The notes under the pieces are model-generated. The model was not told where the DNA came from and ran no database searches. It saw only the letters and a program-made list of their open reading frames with translations. Below are positions 1-9,413 of a DNA stretch of 64,000 nucleotides, piece by piece. Each line of letters starts with the position of its first letter. Position 1 is the stretch's first letter. The position numbers and the translations under genes are program-made. The stretch comes from Flavisericum labens (GTDB lineage: Bacteria; Bacteroidota; Bacteroidia; Flavobacteriales; Flavobacteriaceae): assembly GCF_045446075.1 (NCBI RefSeq), contig NZ_JBJJBQ010000006.1, forward strand, positions 124,001 through 188,000, written 5' to 3'.

Positions 1-679
1 ATTGCTCTTCAAGCTTCGCTTCAACTTCCTTTTTCTTTTCTAGTGCCTTGGTATGGTTTTTAGTGGCCTCAACAATGGCATCTTGCAACTTGTCTTCAAC
101 TTCCTTAATCTCTACCTCACGGTTTTTCAATCGTGATACTGCAGCTTGCGATTTATAAGACAGTTCACTCAATAGGGTTTGCACATCGGCACTTTCAATG
201 CGCTCCTGAAACATGGCCTTGGCTTTGTTATCGGCAGCCGCACGTGTTTTTTCAGTAGCTTGCAATTCCTCTTGTGCATTTCTTATTTTACTTTTACGCC
301 CCCAAAGGTTGTTCCACCAGGTATCTGGTTTTGCCACGGCATCCTCCAACTCAATTTTAGCACGCTCCAATGCTTTCTGGGCATCATCAATAACTTTTTG
401 TTCGGTAGCGTTTAATGACGAAAACTTTTCAAAAATAATACCTACCTCATCTTGGTAATCGGTTAAATCCTTAATAGCATCCAAAAGCGACGTCCTGTCT
501 TTTTCTGCCATGTCGACAACGTCATCTAAAGTGGCATTCAATATTTTCTGCCTAACTTCGGGATCGTCTTCCTGAGACAATTTAGATTTCATGGTGTCAA
601 TGGCCTTTCCCCAATTAACATCCACTTTTTCGGTTTTTTCGTTTGATGAGGTTTCTAATAAATCAAAATCGTCTGACAT
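1..679 (-). CDS. Coiled-coil protein of unknown function (3' end lies outside the window)
   Basis: An open frame runs leftward from ATG at 679 to the window edge with no stop, giving at least 226 residues starting MSDDFDLLETSSNEKTEK. The product is very rich in Glu, Lys, Ala and Gln with long stretches expected to form coiled coils, and has a short aromatic patch (DTWWNNLWGRKSK, about residues 114-126). No signal peptide or membrane segment is seen, so it is probably cytoplasmic. I do not recognise a family. A TAAATTTG promoter element reads leftward at 707-714, about 28 bases ahead of the ATG, supporting this start. Function unknown; the coding call is secure, the missing C-terminus is not visible. 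Confidence 0.8.
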   Translation of the reverse strand, partial: MSDDFDLLETSSNEKTEKVDVNWGKAIDTMKSKLSQEDDPEVRQKILNATLDDVVDMAEKDRTSLLDAIKDLTDYQDEVGIIFEKFSSLNATEQKVIDDAQKALERAKIELEDAVAKPDTWWNNLWGRKSKIRNAQEELQATEKTRAAADNKAKAMFQERIESADVQTLLSELSYKSQAAVSRLKNREVEIKEVEDKLQDAIVEATKNHTKALEKKKEVEAKLEEQ

Positions 680-706
680 GCTGTGTTTAGTATTTTATAA
701 GTTGAA

Positions 707-714
707 CAAATTTA
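707..714 (-). promoter_or_regulatory. Bacteroidota -7 promoter element (TAAATTTG) for the leftward coiled-coil gene
   Basis: The plus strand reads CAAATTTA, which is TAAATTTG on the minus strand and fits the Bacteroidota consensus TAnnTTTG. It lies 28 bases upstream of the ATG at 679. No good -33 TTG is found at the usual spacing. Confidence 0.45.
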
Positions 715-873
715 CGGACAAGCAATTTCGTTAAAAAATCTTGAATTCAAAATTTAAATGCTCAAAATATAAGTAGGCCACGGTTTTTGTTTGTTACAAT
801 AATTTTTAACTTTTTTTGATAAGTTGGTGGATAATATTGTGGCTTTTTTCGGTTTTAGAAAGGTAAAATACAC

Positions 874-881
874 TATATTTG
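874..881 (+). promoter_or_regulatory. Bacteroidota -7 promoter element (TATATTTG)
   Basis: TATATTTG matches TAnnTTTG and sits 31 bases ahead of the ATG at 912 of the small membrane protein gene. No convincing -33 TTG is seen. Confidence 0.4.
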
Positions 882-911
882 AACAGCTATTAATCAATCA
901 TAGCCTATAAC

Positions 912-1157
912 ATGCTTGTAAGTCTATCTATACCATCTTTACAGAACATGACTTTGTTTTTTGCGTCAGCCGCCACTACTATTCTAATAACTGTTGGTGT
1001 TTTTTTTGGGGTTTTACTGCTTTTAGGGGTAAGAAAATCTTATAAACTCAAAAAAGAAAATGAACGATTAGAAGCTATGAATAAAAAAATGGATGAAGAG
1101 GAAGAAAAGCCATATCGCGATTTTACTGAAGGCCATATGTACGGTGGCGACAATTAA
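912..1157 (+). CDS. Small single-pass membrane protein of unknown function
   Basis: 81 residues. Residues about 15-42 form one strongly hydrophobic segment (FASAATTILITVGVFFGVLL), followed by a basic, charged cytoplasmic-type tail with Lys/Glu-rich helix and a C-terminal EGHMYGGDN. An alternative start at 948 (MTLFFASA) would remove 12 residues and is equally reasonable; no ribosome binding site decides it. It stands alone between the divergent coiled-coil gene and the convergent ettA gene. I do not recognise a named family. A -7 element at 874-881 and a terminator-like hairpin right after the stop support a real gene. Confidence 0.65.
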   Translation: MLVSLSIPSLQNMTLFFASAATTILITVGVFFGVLLLLGVRKSYKLKKENERLEAMNKKMDEEEEKPYRDFTEGHMYGGDN

Positions 1158-1161
1158 AAAA

Positions 1162-1181
1162 CGCCCACTTTTCAGTGAGCG
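1162..1181. terminator. Convergent-gene hairpin, probable bidirectional terminator
   Basis: CGCCCACT, a 4-base loop and AGTGAGCG pair with one mismatch. In the leftward direction (end of ettA) the hairpin is followed by a run of six T, and in the rightward direction by a weaker T-rich stretch. It lies between two convergent stops. Confidence 0.55.
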
Positions 1182-1191
1182 CTTATAATTT

Positions 1192-2883
1192 TTATCTTAC
1201 TAATTTTTTATACTTAATTCTTTTTGGCATAATATCGCCACCCAATCGTTTCTTTTTATTTTCCTCGTAATCAGAAAAACCACCTTCAAAGTAATACACT
1301 TGAGAATTGCCCTCAAAGGCTAAAATATGTGTGCAGATTCTATCTAAAAACCAACGGTCGTGAGATATCACTACCGCACATCCAGCAAAATTCTCCAAAC
1401 CTTCTTCTAAGGCACGAAGTGTATTTACATCCAAGTCGTTAGTAGGCTCATCCAGTAGCAAGACGTTACCCTCTTCTTTCAGTGTCATAGCCAAATGAAG
1501 ACGGTTGCGTTCACCTCCAGAAAGAAGTTTTACTTTTTTGTTTTGTTCGCTTCCGCTGAAATTAAATCGACTTAAATACGCTCTTGAATTGACTTGTCGA
1601 CCTCCCATCATAACCAATTCTTGCTCATCACTAAAATTTTGCCAAATGGATTTTTCCGGATCGATATTCGAATGACTTTGGTCTACATAAGCGATTTTAG
1701 CCGTTTCACCAACCACAAACTCACCTTTATCTGGTGTTTCTTCTCCCATTATCATCCTGAAAATAGTGGTTTTACCAGCTCCGTTAGGACCAATAACACC
1801 AACAATACCAGCCTGTGGCAAATTAAAGTTTAAGTCTTCATAGAGCAACTTGTCACCATATGCTTTACTAACACCTTTAGCATCAATAACGTTGGTTCCT
1901 AGTCGTGGTCCATTTGGGATATATATTTCCAGCTTTTCGTCAAGTTGTTTTTGATCTTGACTCATCAACTTATCATAATTTTTTAAACGTGCTTTTTGCT
2001 TGGTTTGACGCCCTTTGGCTCCTTGACGCACCCATTCCAACTCACGTTCTAACGTTTTCTGACGTTTTGAAGCCGTTTTGCTTTCTTGAGCCAAACGTTT
2101 TGATTTTTGGTCTAACCAAGACGAGTAATTCCCTTTCCACGGGATACCCTCACCTCTATCCAACTCTAAAATCCAACCCGCTACATTATCAAGAAAATAT
2201 CTATCGTGCGTTACCGCAATGACTGTACCCTTGTACTGTGCCAAGTGGTGCTCTAACCAATGTACCGATTCAGCATCCAAATGGTTGGTAGGCTCATCTA
2301 AAAGCAATACATCGGGTTCTTGAAGCAACAATCGACACAAAGCAACTCTACGGCGCTCTCCACCAGAAAGAACACTTATTTTTTTATCGCCTTCCGGAGT
2401 TCGAAGGGCATCCATGGCAATTTCAAGTTTAGTATCCAATTCCCAAGCGTTAGTAGCATCTATTTGATCCTGAAGTTCCGCTTGCCGGTTCATTAACTTT
2501 TCCATTTTATCTGGATTGGAATACACTTCTTCCAAACCAAACATATCGTTTATTTTATTGTATTCTTCAAGAATGGCAACCGTTTCGGCAGCACCTTCGC
2601 GCACTACTTCCATGACCGTTTTTTCGTCATCAAGTAGTGGTTCTTGTTCTAAATAACCTACCGAATAATCTTGAGAGAATACCACATCACCCTGATAGTT
2701 TTTATCAACACCAGCAATAATCTTTAATAGTGTTGACTTTCCTGATCCATTTAGACCAAGAATTCCGATTTTAGCCCCGTAGAAAAAACTTAAATAAATA
2801 TTTTTTAGTACAGGTGTATTCGCACTTTGAAATGTCTTGGTTACCCCAGACATTGAAAATATAATCTTTTTATCGTCGCTCAT
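1192..2883 (-). CDS. ettA: Energy-dependent translational throttle protein EttA (ABC-F ATPase)
   Basis: 563 residues with two ABC ATPase domains and no membrane segments, the layout of the ABC-F family. EttA is known to bind the ribosomal E site and gate the first steps of elongation according to ATP/ADP ratio. Domain 1 has Walker A GLNGSGKST (about residues 43-51), signature LSGGERRR and Walker B LLLDEPTNHLD; domain 2 has GPNGAGKTT, LSGGERNR and LLLDEPTNDLD. The Lys/Arg/Gln-rich linker between them and the long insertion in domain 1 match the EttA subgroup better than Uup or YbiT. The stop of the CAL67264 gene lies 22 bases upstream of this start, so the two are probably co-transcribed. Confidence 0.93.
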   Translation of the reverse strand: MSDDKKIIFSMSGVTKTFQSANTPVLKNIYLSFFYGAKIGILGLNGSGKSTLLKIIAGVDKNYQGDVVFSQDYSVGYLEQEPLLDDEKTVMEVVREGAAETVAILEEYNKINDMFGLEEVYSNPDKMEKLMNRQAELQDQIDATNAWELDTKLEIAMDALRTPEGDKKISVLSGGERRRVALCRLLLQEPDVLLLDEPTNHLDAESVHWLEHHLAQYKGTVIAVTHDRYFLDNVAGWILELDRGEGIPWKGNYSSWLDQKSKRLAQESKTASKRQKTLERELEWVRQGAKGRQTKQKARLKNYDKLMSQDQKQLDEKLEIYIPNGPRLGTNVIDAKGVSKAYGDKLLYEDLNFNLPQAGIVGVIGPNGAGKTTIFRMIMGEETPDKGEFVVGETAKIAYVDQSHSNIDPEKSIWQNFSDEQELVMMGGRQVNSRAYLSRFNFSGSEQNKKVKLLSGGERNRLHLAMTLKEEGNVLLLDEPTNDLDVNTLRALEEGLENFAGCAVVISHDRWFLDRICTHILAFEGNSQVYYFEGGFSDYEENKKKRLGGDIMPKRIKYKKLVR

Positions 2884-2905
2884 TGTTTACTTGTAAACCT
2901 AATTA

Positions 2906-3088
2906 TTAAACACGTCCTTTTAAAGCATTAAATACCCATGCTATTGCAAAAAACCCCACTCCTACGGAAGCAAAGCCCCAGCCAGCAACTTCTTGATACT
3001 TGAAAGCCCCCATGGCAATTAATCCGAGACCTACAAAAATCATAATCCAAGTTGCCCAAGCTAATACCGTATTTTTATTCATTGCCAT
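2906..3088 (-). CDS. CAL67264 family small membrane protein
   Basis: 60 residues with two hydrophobic segments (about 9-29, ATWIMIFVGLGLIAMGAF, and 34-54, AGWGFASVGVGFFAIAW) joined by a short loop. This pattern and sequence are those of a small membrane protein family found in Flavobacteriia and named after a Gramella locus. Function is unknown. It sits 22 bases upstream of ettA on the same strand. Family assignment is from recall of the sequence, not a search. Confidence 0.8.
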   Translation of the reverse strand: MAMNKNTVLAWATWIMIFVGLGLIAMGAFKYQEVAGWGFASVGVGFFAIAWVFNALKGRV

Positions 3089-3196
3089 AATCTTTATTCT
3101 TTTTGGTTAGTTAATCGCAAATATCGTGTTTTTGTCATAATTTTTAACTGTCGTAGCCATTTTTTAAGCACGTCTATACGCATCAAATGAAATATC

Positions 3197-3817
3197 CTAA
3201 AAAATCTCTAAACCCCCTTTACCTTCACGAACAATGACGGGTTCATCTTCAGATAGATCGATAACCGTAGAAGGCTCATTGCCCCCATAACCGCCATCAA
3301 TCACTAAATCGACCAAATTATCCCACTTTTCAAGAATCAGTTCGGGGTCTGTGGTATACTCCAAAACCTCATCTTCATCACGAATTGAGGTTGAAATAAT
3401 AGGATTGCCTAGTTGTTTTACAATTTCTAAGGCTATATTATTATTAGGCACGCGGATACCTACCGTTTTCTTTTTCTTAAAAGGATTGGGTAAAGATTTA
3501 GAACCTGGTAATATAAACGTATACGGGCCTGGTAGAGCTCGTTTTAATATCTTAAACACCGAAGTGTCAATCTGTTTTACGTAATCACTTAAATTACTTA
3601 AATCATGGCAAATGAACGAGAAATTAGATTTTTCGAGTTTTACGCCTTTCATTCTGGCAACACGTTCTAAGGCCTTAATATTGGTAATATCACAACCTAG
3701 ACCGTAAACCGTATCGGTTGGATAAATAATCAACCCTCCTCGTTTTAAAACCTTAACAACCTTTTCAATTTCTTTAGGGTTCGGGTTTTCTTCGTAAATT
3801 CTAATAAAATCTGCCAT
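3197..3817 (-). CDS. Sua5/YciO/YrdC-family protein (YciO-like)
   Basis: 206 residues covering a single YrdC-type domain. The N-terminal GGLIIYPTDTVYGLGCD, the PGPYTFIL segment and VGIRVP are the core of the family, whose TsaC/Sua5 members make threonylcarbamoyl-AMP for the t6A modification of tRNA. The segment that reads STSAN in TsaC reads STSIRDEDE here, and there is no Sua5 C-terminal domain, so it resembles the YciO branch, whose role in t6A is unclear. It starts only 5 bases after the uvrD stop and is probably translated from the same transcript. Confidence 0.85.
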   Translation of the reverse strand: MADFIRIYEENPNPKEIEKVVKVLKRGGLIIYPTDTVYGLGCDITNIKALERVARMKGVKLEKSNFSFICHDLSNLSDYVKQIDTSVFKILKRALPGPYTFILPGSKSLPNPFKKKKTVGIRVPNNNIALEIVKQLGNPIISTSIRDEDEVLEYTTDPELILEKWDNLVDLVIDGGYGGNEPSTVIDLSEDEPVIVREGKGGLEIF

Positions 3818-3822
3818 AAGAC

Positions 3823-6159
3823 TTAACCTATTACTTCTAATTTAGCAAAACGCAACAATAGCTTTTTAACCCCACCGTGCTGAAAATTAATTTCGGCTTT
3901 AGTATCGGCTCCTGCCCCTTCAATTTTTAATACCTCCCCTGTTCCAAATCTTCCATGCTTCACGGTATTTCCAACGGCAAGTTTTCCATCGAACAAGTTC
4001 GTTTTACCATTCCCATTGGTTTGCGCCACGGGTTTCAGTTTTTTAGGAACTGTAACTTGAAATTTCTCCTGTTCACCTTTTGTTTTACCTTTTTTTAATA
4101 TGGGTTGCTTGGCCGGTTTATAACGCACTTGGTTCTGCTCTACATCTCCAAATATATCAGCCGAAAGCATTGGGTTTATCCGACGTTCTTCTATAGGTGT
4201 CACAATATCCAAATACTGTTCATCTATTTCTTCAATAAAGCGGCTGGGATCAGAATCTACCAATTTACCCCAACGATAACGCGATAAAGCATAAGTGAGA
4301 TAGGCTTGTTTTTCAGCACGGGTTAACGCTACATAAAACAAACGTCGCTCTTCCTCTAATTCGCTGCGCGTATTCATACTCATGGCACTAGGAAACAAAT
4401 CTTCTTCCAGCCCCACAATAAACACATACGGAAACTCCAATCCTTTGGCAAGGTGAATAGTCATCAGTGCTACTTTATCACTATCATCCTTATCGTTATC
4501 CATATCGGTAGCCAAAGCTACATCTTCTAAAAATTCAGCCAAAGACCCTGTAGCATCTGCCAATTCCATTTGCCCTTCAACAAAGTCTTTCATCCCATTT
4601 AAAAGCTCTTCAATGTTTTCCATTCTGGCCACACCTTCAGGCGTTCCATCTTTATTGAATTCTTTTATCAATCCACTGGTTCGGGAGACGTGTTCCGCCA
4701 ATTCAAAAACATCGGCAGTTTGGTTCAGTACCTGAAAGCTTTCTATTAAAGTAACAAAATTTTGAAGTTTGTTTTTAATCCCTGAATTGATTTTAACATC
4801 TGTTTTATCGATATTTTTCATCACCTCAAAAATGGTTCGGTTGTAACCATTTGCAGCCACTATCAGTCTGTCTATGGTAGTTTGGCCAATACCCCGTGGA
4901 GGGAAGTTAATAACACGTTTTAATGCCTCTTCATCAGCTGGATTAATAATCAAACGTAAATACGACAGCATATCTTTTATTTCCTTACGTTGGTAAAACG
5001 ATGTTCCTCCATAAATTCTATATGGAATATCCCGTTTTCGCAAAGCATCCTCAATCGAACGCGATTGGGCATTTGTTCTGTATAGAATAGCAAAATCGCT
5101 ATTGCCAAGCTGGTGGTTCATTTTATCATCAAAAATGGTGCTGGCCACATAGCGCCCCTCGTCTGCATCGGTGAGTGAGCGGTGTACTTTTATTTTAGCT
5201 CCTTCGTCATTGGCGGTCCAAACTACCTTTTCAAGTTTAGTTTGGTTTTTATCTATAATAGAATTAGCGGCATTTACGATATTTTTGGTTGAACGATAAT
5301 TCTGTTCGAGCCTAAACATCTTTACATCATCATAATCTTTCTGGAAATTTAGAATATTATTTATGTTGGCTCCACGGAAGGCATAAATACTCTGCGCATC
5401 ATCACCCACAACACAAATATTTTGAAATTTGTCTGACAATGCTCTAACTATTAAATATTGTGAATGGTTGGTATCTTGATACTCGTCTACTAAAATATAT
5501 TTAAACCTGTTTTGATATTTTGCCAGTACCTCTGGGAAACGAGTAAGCAGCTCATTAGTTTTTAGGAGTAAATCGTCAAAATCCATGGCACCCGCTTTAA
5601 AACATCGATTTACGTATTCTTTGTAAATATCGCCCATTCGTGGTCTTCTGGCCATGGTATCTGCCTCAATCAATTCAGGATTTTGAAAATATGCACGAAC
5701 CGTAATTAAACTGTTTTTATACGAGGATATTCTTGACCTTACCTGTTTATACTTGTAAATGTCTTTATCAAGATTCATCTGTTTGATGATATCCCGAATC
5801 AACCTATCGGAATCCTGTGTGTCATAAATAGTAAAATTGCTAGGGTACCCCAATCTATCCGCTTCAATGCGCAATATTTTTGCAAACACAGAGTGAAACG
5901 TTCCCATCCATAGGTTTTTGGCCTCACTGGCACCAACAATTTGAGCAATACGCTCTTTCATTTCTCGAGCTGCCTTGTTGGTAAAGGTTAAAGATAAAAT
6001 GTTAAATGGGTCGATGCCCTTACTCATCATGTGAGCTATCCGGTAAGTGAGCACACGCGTTTTCCCAGAACCCGCCCCTGCAATAACAATCATAGGGCCA
6101 TCTATTTGTAAGGTGGGCTCTAACTGCGCATCGTTTAACTGGCTTAAATACTTTTCCAA
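3823..6159 (-). CDS. uvrD: UvrD/PcrA-type ATP-dependent DNA helicase
   Basis: 778 residues, a superfamily 1A 3'-5' helicase used in excision and mismatch repair. Walker A AGAGSGKT is at residues 28-35, the LTFTNKAAREMKER motif follows, then DEYQDTN (Walker B), GDDAQSIYAFRGA, QNYRST, and late motifs TIHLAKGLEFPYVF and LFYVALTRA. The last 50 residues form the small C-terminal domain of PcrA/UvrD (VKHGRFGTGEVL). The start is a TTG at 6159-6157: no in-frame ATG lies before the upstream in-frame stop, and the N-terminus aligns with the family's usual beginning. Monocistronic or the first gene of a pair with the YciO-like gene. Confidence 0.93.
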   Translation of the reverse strand: MEKYLSQLNDAQLEPTLQIDGPMIVIAGAGSGKTRVLTYRIAHMMSKGIDPFNILSLTFTNKAAREMKERIAQIVGASEAKNLWMGTFHSVFAKILRIEADRLGYPSNFTIYDTQDSDRLIRDIIKQMNLDKDIYKYKQVRSRISSYKNSLITVRAYFQNPELIEADTMARRPRMGDIYKEYVNRCFKAGAMDFDDLLLKTNELLTRFPEVLAKYQNRFKYILVDEYQDTNHSQYLIVRALSDKFQNICVVGDDAQSIYAFRGANINNILNFQKDYDDVKMFRLEQNYRSTKNIVNAANSIIDKNQTKLEKVVWTANDEGAKIKVHRSLTDADEGRYVASTIFDDKMNHQLGNSDFAILYRTNAQSRSIEDALRKRDIPYRIYGGTSFYQRKEIKDMLSYLRLIINPADEEALKRVINFPPRGIGQTTIDRLIVAANGYNRTIFEVMKNIDKTDVKINSGIKNKLQNFVTLIESFQVLNQTADVFELAEHVSRTSGLIKEFNKDGTPEGVARMENIEELLNGMKDFVEGQMELADATGSLAEFLEDVALATDMDNDKDDSDKVALMTIHLAKGLEFPYVFIVGLEEDLFPSAMSMNTRSELEEERRLFYVALTRAEKQAYLTYALSRYRWGKLVDSDPSRFIEEIDEQYLDIVTPIEERRINPMLSADIFGDVEQNQVRYKPAKQPILKKGKTKGEQEKFQVTVPKKLKPVAQTNGNGKTNLFDGKLAVGNTVKHGRFGTGEVLKIEGAGADTKAEINFQHGGVKKLLLRFAKLEVIG

Positions 6160-6300
6160 ATCATCATCAATTTTAAAGACGTGAAATTAACCAATAATGA
6201 GCGTTTATTTGGGTTGATTTATTAATAATTATAAACAATTAGTAAGGCCTCCTTGGCTTTATCATATTTTAAATATATTTAAGCTCTAATTAAATTAAAG

Positions 6301-7881
6301 ATGGATTCGATCCTGACTTATTTATCAAACATTCCTTGGTGGGGATGGTTAATCATTTTTCTATTAGTGGTTGCCATTCGAGATATATTTTTACAAAGAG
6401 CGCACACCATTAGCCATAATTACCCTATTGTTGGACACTTGCGTTACTGGCTTGAAAGCATTGGCCCCGAAATGCGTCAATATTTTGTTGCCAATAACCG
6501 CGAAGAGCTCCCATTCAATAGAATTGAACGCAGCTGGATTTACGCGTCTGCAAAAAAGGAAAACAATTACGAAGGTTTTGGTACCGACAGAGATATTTAC
6601 CAGCACCAGCATATTTTCGTGAACAATGCCATGATACCATATAAAATTTCAGAAGATCATCCCAATAAGTTCGACAAAACTTTTTTGCCCTGCGCAAAAG
6701 TGATGGGCGCATATAATAAACGAAAGAAACCATACAGACCAGCATCTGTAATTAATGTTTCTGCCATGAGTTTTGGCTCACTATCGGCAAAAGCCATAGA
6801 ATCATTAAACAAAGGCGTTAAGATAGCAGGAGCCTACCATAATACAGGAGAAGGAGGGCTATCTCCATATCACAGTAATGGTGGTGATGTTATATTTCAC
6901 TTCGGAACAGGCTATTTTGGTGTTCGCGATGAAAACGGAAATTTTTCGATGGAAAAATTGATAAAACTTGTTAATGACAATCCCTTTATACGAGCTATTG
7001 AAGTTAAACTTTCCCAAGGTGCGAAGCCCGGAAAAGGAGGGGTTTTGCCAGGTGCTAAAATATCGCATGAAATCGCAAAGATAAGAGGCGTTGAAGTAGG
7101 TAAAGATGTATTGTCGCCACCCAATCATTCTGCTTTTTCCAATGTTCAAGAAATGAGTGATTTCATTGAAGATATCGCTGAAGCCACAGGTCTGCCTGTT
7201 GGAATAAAAGCAGCCATAGGAAAATTGGAACAATGGGAAGAACTCGCTAACATCATGCTAAAAACAGGTAAAGGCCCAGATTTTATAACTGTTGATGGTG
7301 GTGAAGGCGGTACTGGCGCCGCACCCCCTAGTTTTGCAGACCATGTTTCTCTGCCCTGGGTTTATGGGTTTAGCGATCTTTATAAACTATTTCAAAATCA
7401 CGGTTTAACCGAACGTATTGTTTTTATAGGAAGTGGTAAGCTAGGCTTTCCAGCTAAAGCCGCTATGGCTTTTGCCATGGGTGCCGATTGCATCAATGTG
7501 GCCAGAGAAGCTATGATGAGTATTGGCTGTATTCAAGCACAGGTTTGCCATACAAACCGTTGCCCTAGCGGTGTAGCTACACAAAACAAATGGCTTCAGA
7601 ATGGTATTGATACTACATTAAAATCCGCGCGACTCGCTCAGTATTTTAAAACGTTTAGAAAAGAGCTTGTTGAAATAACGCACGCCGCAGGTTATGAGCA
7701 CCCTTGTCAATTTAGAATGAGCGACATAGAAATGAACGTTGACGACCACAATCTTTCAAAGGAATTAAACCGAACTTACATGTACGAGAAAACAGCGGTT
7801 CGCTTTAACGGTATGCAAAATTTAAAAGATTGTTTATATTTGGGGAGTAAACAAAATGAAACCCATCTAAAAAACACCTAA
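6301..7881 (+). CDS. Membrane-anchored FMN-binding glutamate-synthase-family protein
   Basis: 526 residues. A hydrophobic N-terminal segment (about 11-30, IPWWGWLIIFLLVVAIRDIF) anchors a domain equivalent to the FMN/[3Fe-4S] synthase domain of GltB. Visible family features are SAMSFGS, the glycine-rich NTGEGG, VDGGEGGTGA, and three cysteines C410, C416 and C421 in the spacing C-x5-C-x4-C that binds the 3Fe-4S cluster in glutamate synthase. The glutaminase and FAD/NADPH parts are absent, so true glutamate synthase activity is not implied; the electron donor and substrate are unknown. The next gene begins 6 bases later and also carries a single membrane segment, suggesting a two-gene operon. 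Confidence 0.88.
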   Translation: MDSILTYLSNIPWWGWLIIFLLVVAIRDIFLQRAHTISHNYPIVGHLRYWLESIGPEMRQYFVANNREELPFNRIERSWIYASAKKENNYEGFGTDRDIYQHQHIFVNNAMIPYKISEDHPNKFDKTFLPCAKVMGAYNKRKKPYRPASVINVSAMSFGSLSAKAIESLNKGVKIAGAYHNTGEGGLSPYHSNGGDVIFHFGTGYFGVRDENGNFSMEKLIKLVNDNPFIRAIEVKLSQGAKPGKGGVLPGAKISHEIAKIRGVEVGKDVLSPPNHSAFSNVQEMSDFIEDIAEATGLPVGIKAAIGKLEQWEELANIMLKTGKGPDFITVDGGEGGTGAAPPSFADHVSLPWVYGFSDLYKLFQNHGLTERIVFIGSGKLGFPAKAAMAFAMGADCINVAREAMMSIGCIQAQVCHTNRCPSGVATQNKWLQNGIDTTLKSARLAQYFKTFRKELVEITHAAGYEHPCQFRMSDIEMNVDDHNLSKELNRTYMYEKTAVRFNGMQNLKDCLYLGSKQNETHLKNT

Positions 7882-7887
7882 CTGCTT

Positions 7888-8409
7888 ATGGAAATTTCCA
7901 GAATTATTGATTTGTTTTTATTCGCTATACCCACCGTAATCACAGGAGTGATTGCCTATTATTTTTTCAGGGAACATACAAAAAACGAAGATGGGCGTCG
8001 GCGGTTTTTATTAAAGAAAGACCTACAGGTAAACGCTATGCCATTACGCCTACAAGCCTATGAGCGCATGGCGCTTTTTTTAGAACGAATTTCACCCTCA
8101 AAACTACTTGTTCGAGTTAAACCAATATCCTCAAGCAAAGAAGATTATGAATCTTTACTTATACAAAATATTGAACAAGAATTTGAACATAATTTATCGC
8201 AACAAATATACATAAGCGATAAGTGCTGGAACATTGTAACTACGGCAAAAAATGCCACTATTCAACTTATTAGAAAAGCTGGTATGCTAGAGAAAACGGA
8301 CACAGCCAACAAACTTAGAGAAGTGGTTTTAACCGAAATGATGGAACGACGTTCGCCAAGTGATGCAGCATTGTCTTTTATAAAAGATGAAGTTTCGGAA
8401 ATCTGGTAA
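7888..8409 (+). CDS. Conserved single-pass membrane protein of unknown function
   Basis: 173 residues. One N-terminal membrane segment (about 8-28, LFLFAIPTVITGVIAYYFF) is followed by a charged soluble region with Arg-rich and Glu-rich helices (RLQAYERMALFLERI, EQEFEHNLSQQIYIS). No catalytic motif is visible. It follows the FMN glutamate-synthase-like gene by 6 bases, so a shared transcript and perhaps a shared complex at the membrane are likely (inference). I recall similar proteins of unknown function in Flavobacteriia but cannot name the family with confidence. Confidence 0.75.
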   Translation: MEISRIIDLFLFAIPTVITGVIAYYFFREHTKNEDGRRRFLLKKDLQVNAMPLRLQAYERMALFLERISPSKLLVRVKPISSSKEDYESLLIQNIEQEFEHNLSQQIYISDKCWNIVTTAKNATIQLIRKAGMLEKTDTANKLREVVLTEMMERRSPSDAALSFIKDEVSEIW

Positions 8410-8410
8410 A

Positions 8411-9325
8411 TTATTTATCCATACGAAGTTCATTTGACTGCGTTTCCTCGCATTTTTTCTTGGCATTATAATAGCCCTGTTGCCACCAAGAAGTCATTAA
8501 CTTTTTATTGAAGATTAAGGAGTTTTCAGTGAGCTTAGCTGGCGTGTAATACAAGTTCAGTTTTACGCCCTTATTTTTTGCTGCCAATTTTCCAATAATA
8601 ATATCACTTCTTTCCACTTGGTCCAGCAGGTGCCCGAACAAATTAATCATTAAGGAGTATGGATTCTTGCCTAAAACCTTGTTATACTCCATATTTTCAG
8701 ACTCTAAAATAATAGCGTCAATCTCTGTGGCTCCTCTTAAAATAGCCTCCCTGATGGGCACCACACACCCCAAACCACCATCAGCATATTCAAAACCATT
8801 TTTTTTGACCAGCGACATAAACGGAATGTAGTTACAGGAAATCCATATCCAATCGCAAAATTCGTCGTAACTAAATTCTTTTATCGACTTATATTCTACG
8901 CCGTTTTTTGATAAATTAGACACCGTAACCACAACATCTTCCTTGGTCTCCTTGATCAACTTATATTCGTCGTAAGTAAAATGCTTTCTAATATACCGCC
9001 TCAGCGCCTTACTCTCACCAAAGGTTCGTTTCATTTTTATAAACTGCCAAAGCGAATTTAAAAAGTCGATGGAAACGAACTCACGTTCTCCTTTTTTTCT
9101 AATCACAAAGGGATTGACACTAAATATATTACTCTGGTTTACGTTAGTAAATACCCTATGAATCTTTTCCATCTTACCTGCAGCTATATGAGGCACTAAC
9201 AAACTTCCTGTTGAAGTTCCTAAAAACAAATCATAATCCCTCCCCTCTTCTTGAATTAAATATTGCGCCACACCACCCGCGTAGGCACCTTTGCTTCCTC
9301 CTCCCGAAATCACTAATGCTTTCAT
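8411..9325 (-). CDS. Patatin-like phospholipase (copy 1)
   Basis: 304 residues. The patatin oxyanion loop SGGGSKGAYAGG is at residues 7-18, the nucleophile elbow GTSTG gives Ser38, and the dyad aspartate is Asp182 in YADGGLG. These are the residues used by patatin-like lipid acyl hydrolases. No signal peptide is seen, so it is probably cytoplasmic or membrane-peripheral. It is a close paralogue of the gene 88 bases upstream (9414-10316), identical at every catalytic position and in the WIWISCNY segment, so the pair is a tandem duplication. Substrate is unknown. Confidence 0.88.
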   Translation of the reverse strand: MKALVISGGGSKGAYAGGVAQYLIQEEGRDYDLFLGTSTGSLLVPHIAAGKMEKIHRVFTNVNQSNIFSVNPFVIRKKGEREFVSIDFLNSLWQFIKMKRTFGESKALRRYIRKHFTYDEYKLIKETKEDVVVTVSNLSKNGVEYKSIKEFSYDEFCDWIWISCNYIPFMSLVKKNGFEYADGGLGCVVPIREAILRGATEIDAIILESENMEYNKVLGKNPYSLMINLFGHLLDQVERSDIIIGKLAAKNKGVKLNLYYTPAKLTENSLIFNKKLMTSWWQQGYYNAKKKCEETQSNELRMDK

Positions 9326-9413
9326 TTACTAAGATATATTGAGTTTGGATTTAGAAAAGACATGATAACAGCAGCCTTTTTGAATTTTATAACCTTTAAT
9401 TTTATAAGACATT

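Noticed and set aside
6859..7233. Minus-strand open frame of 124 codons inside the FMN glutamate-synthase-like gene
   Set aside because: Opposite a well-conserved enzyme; no family resemblance.
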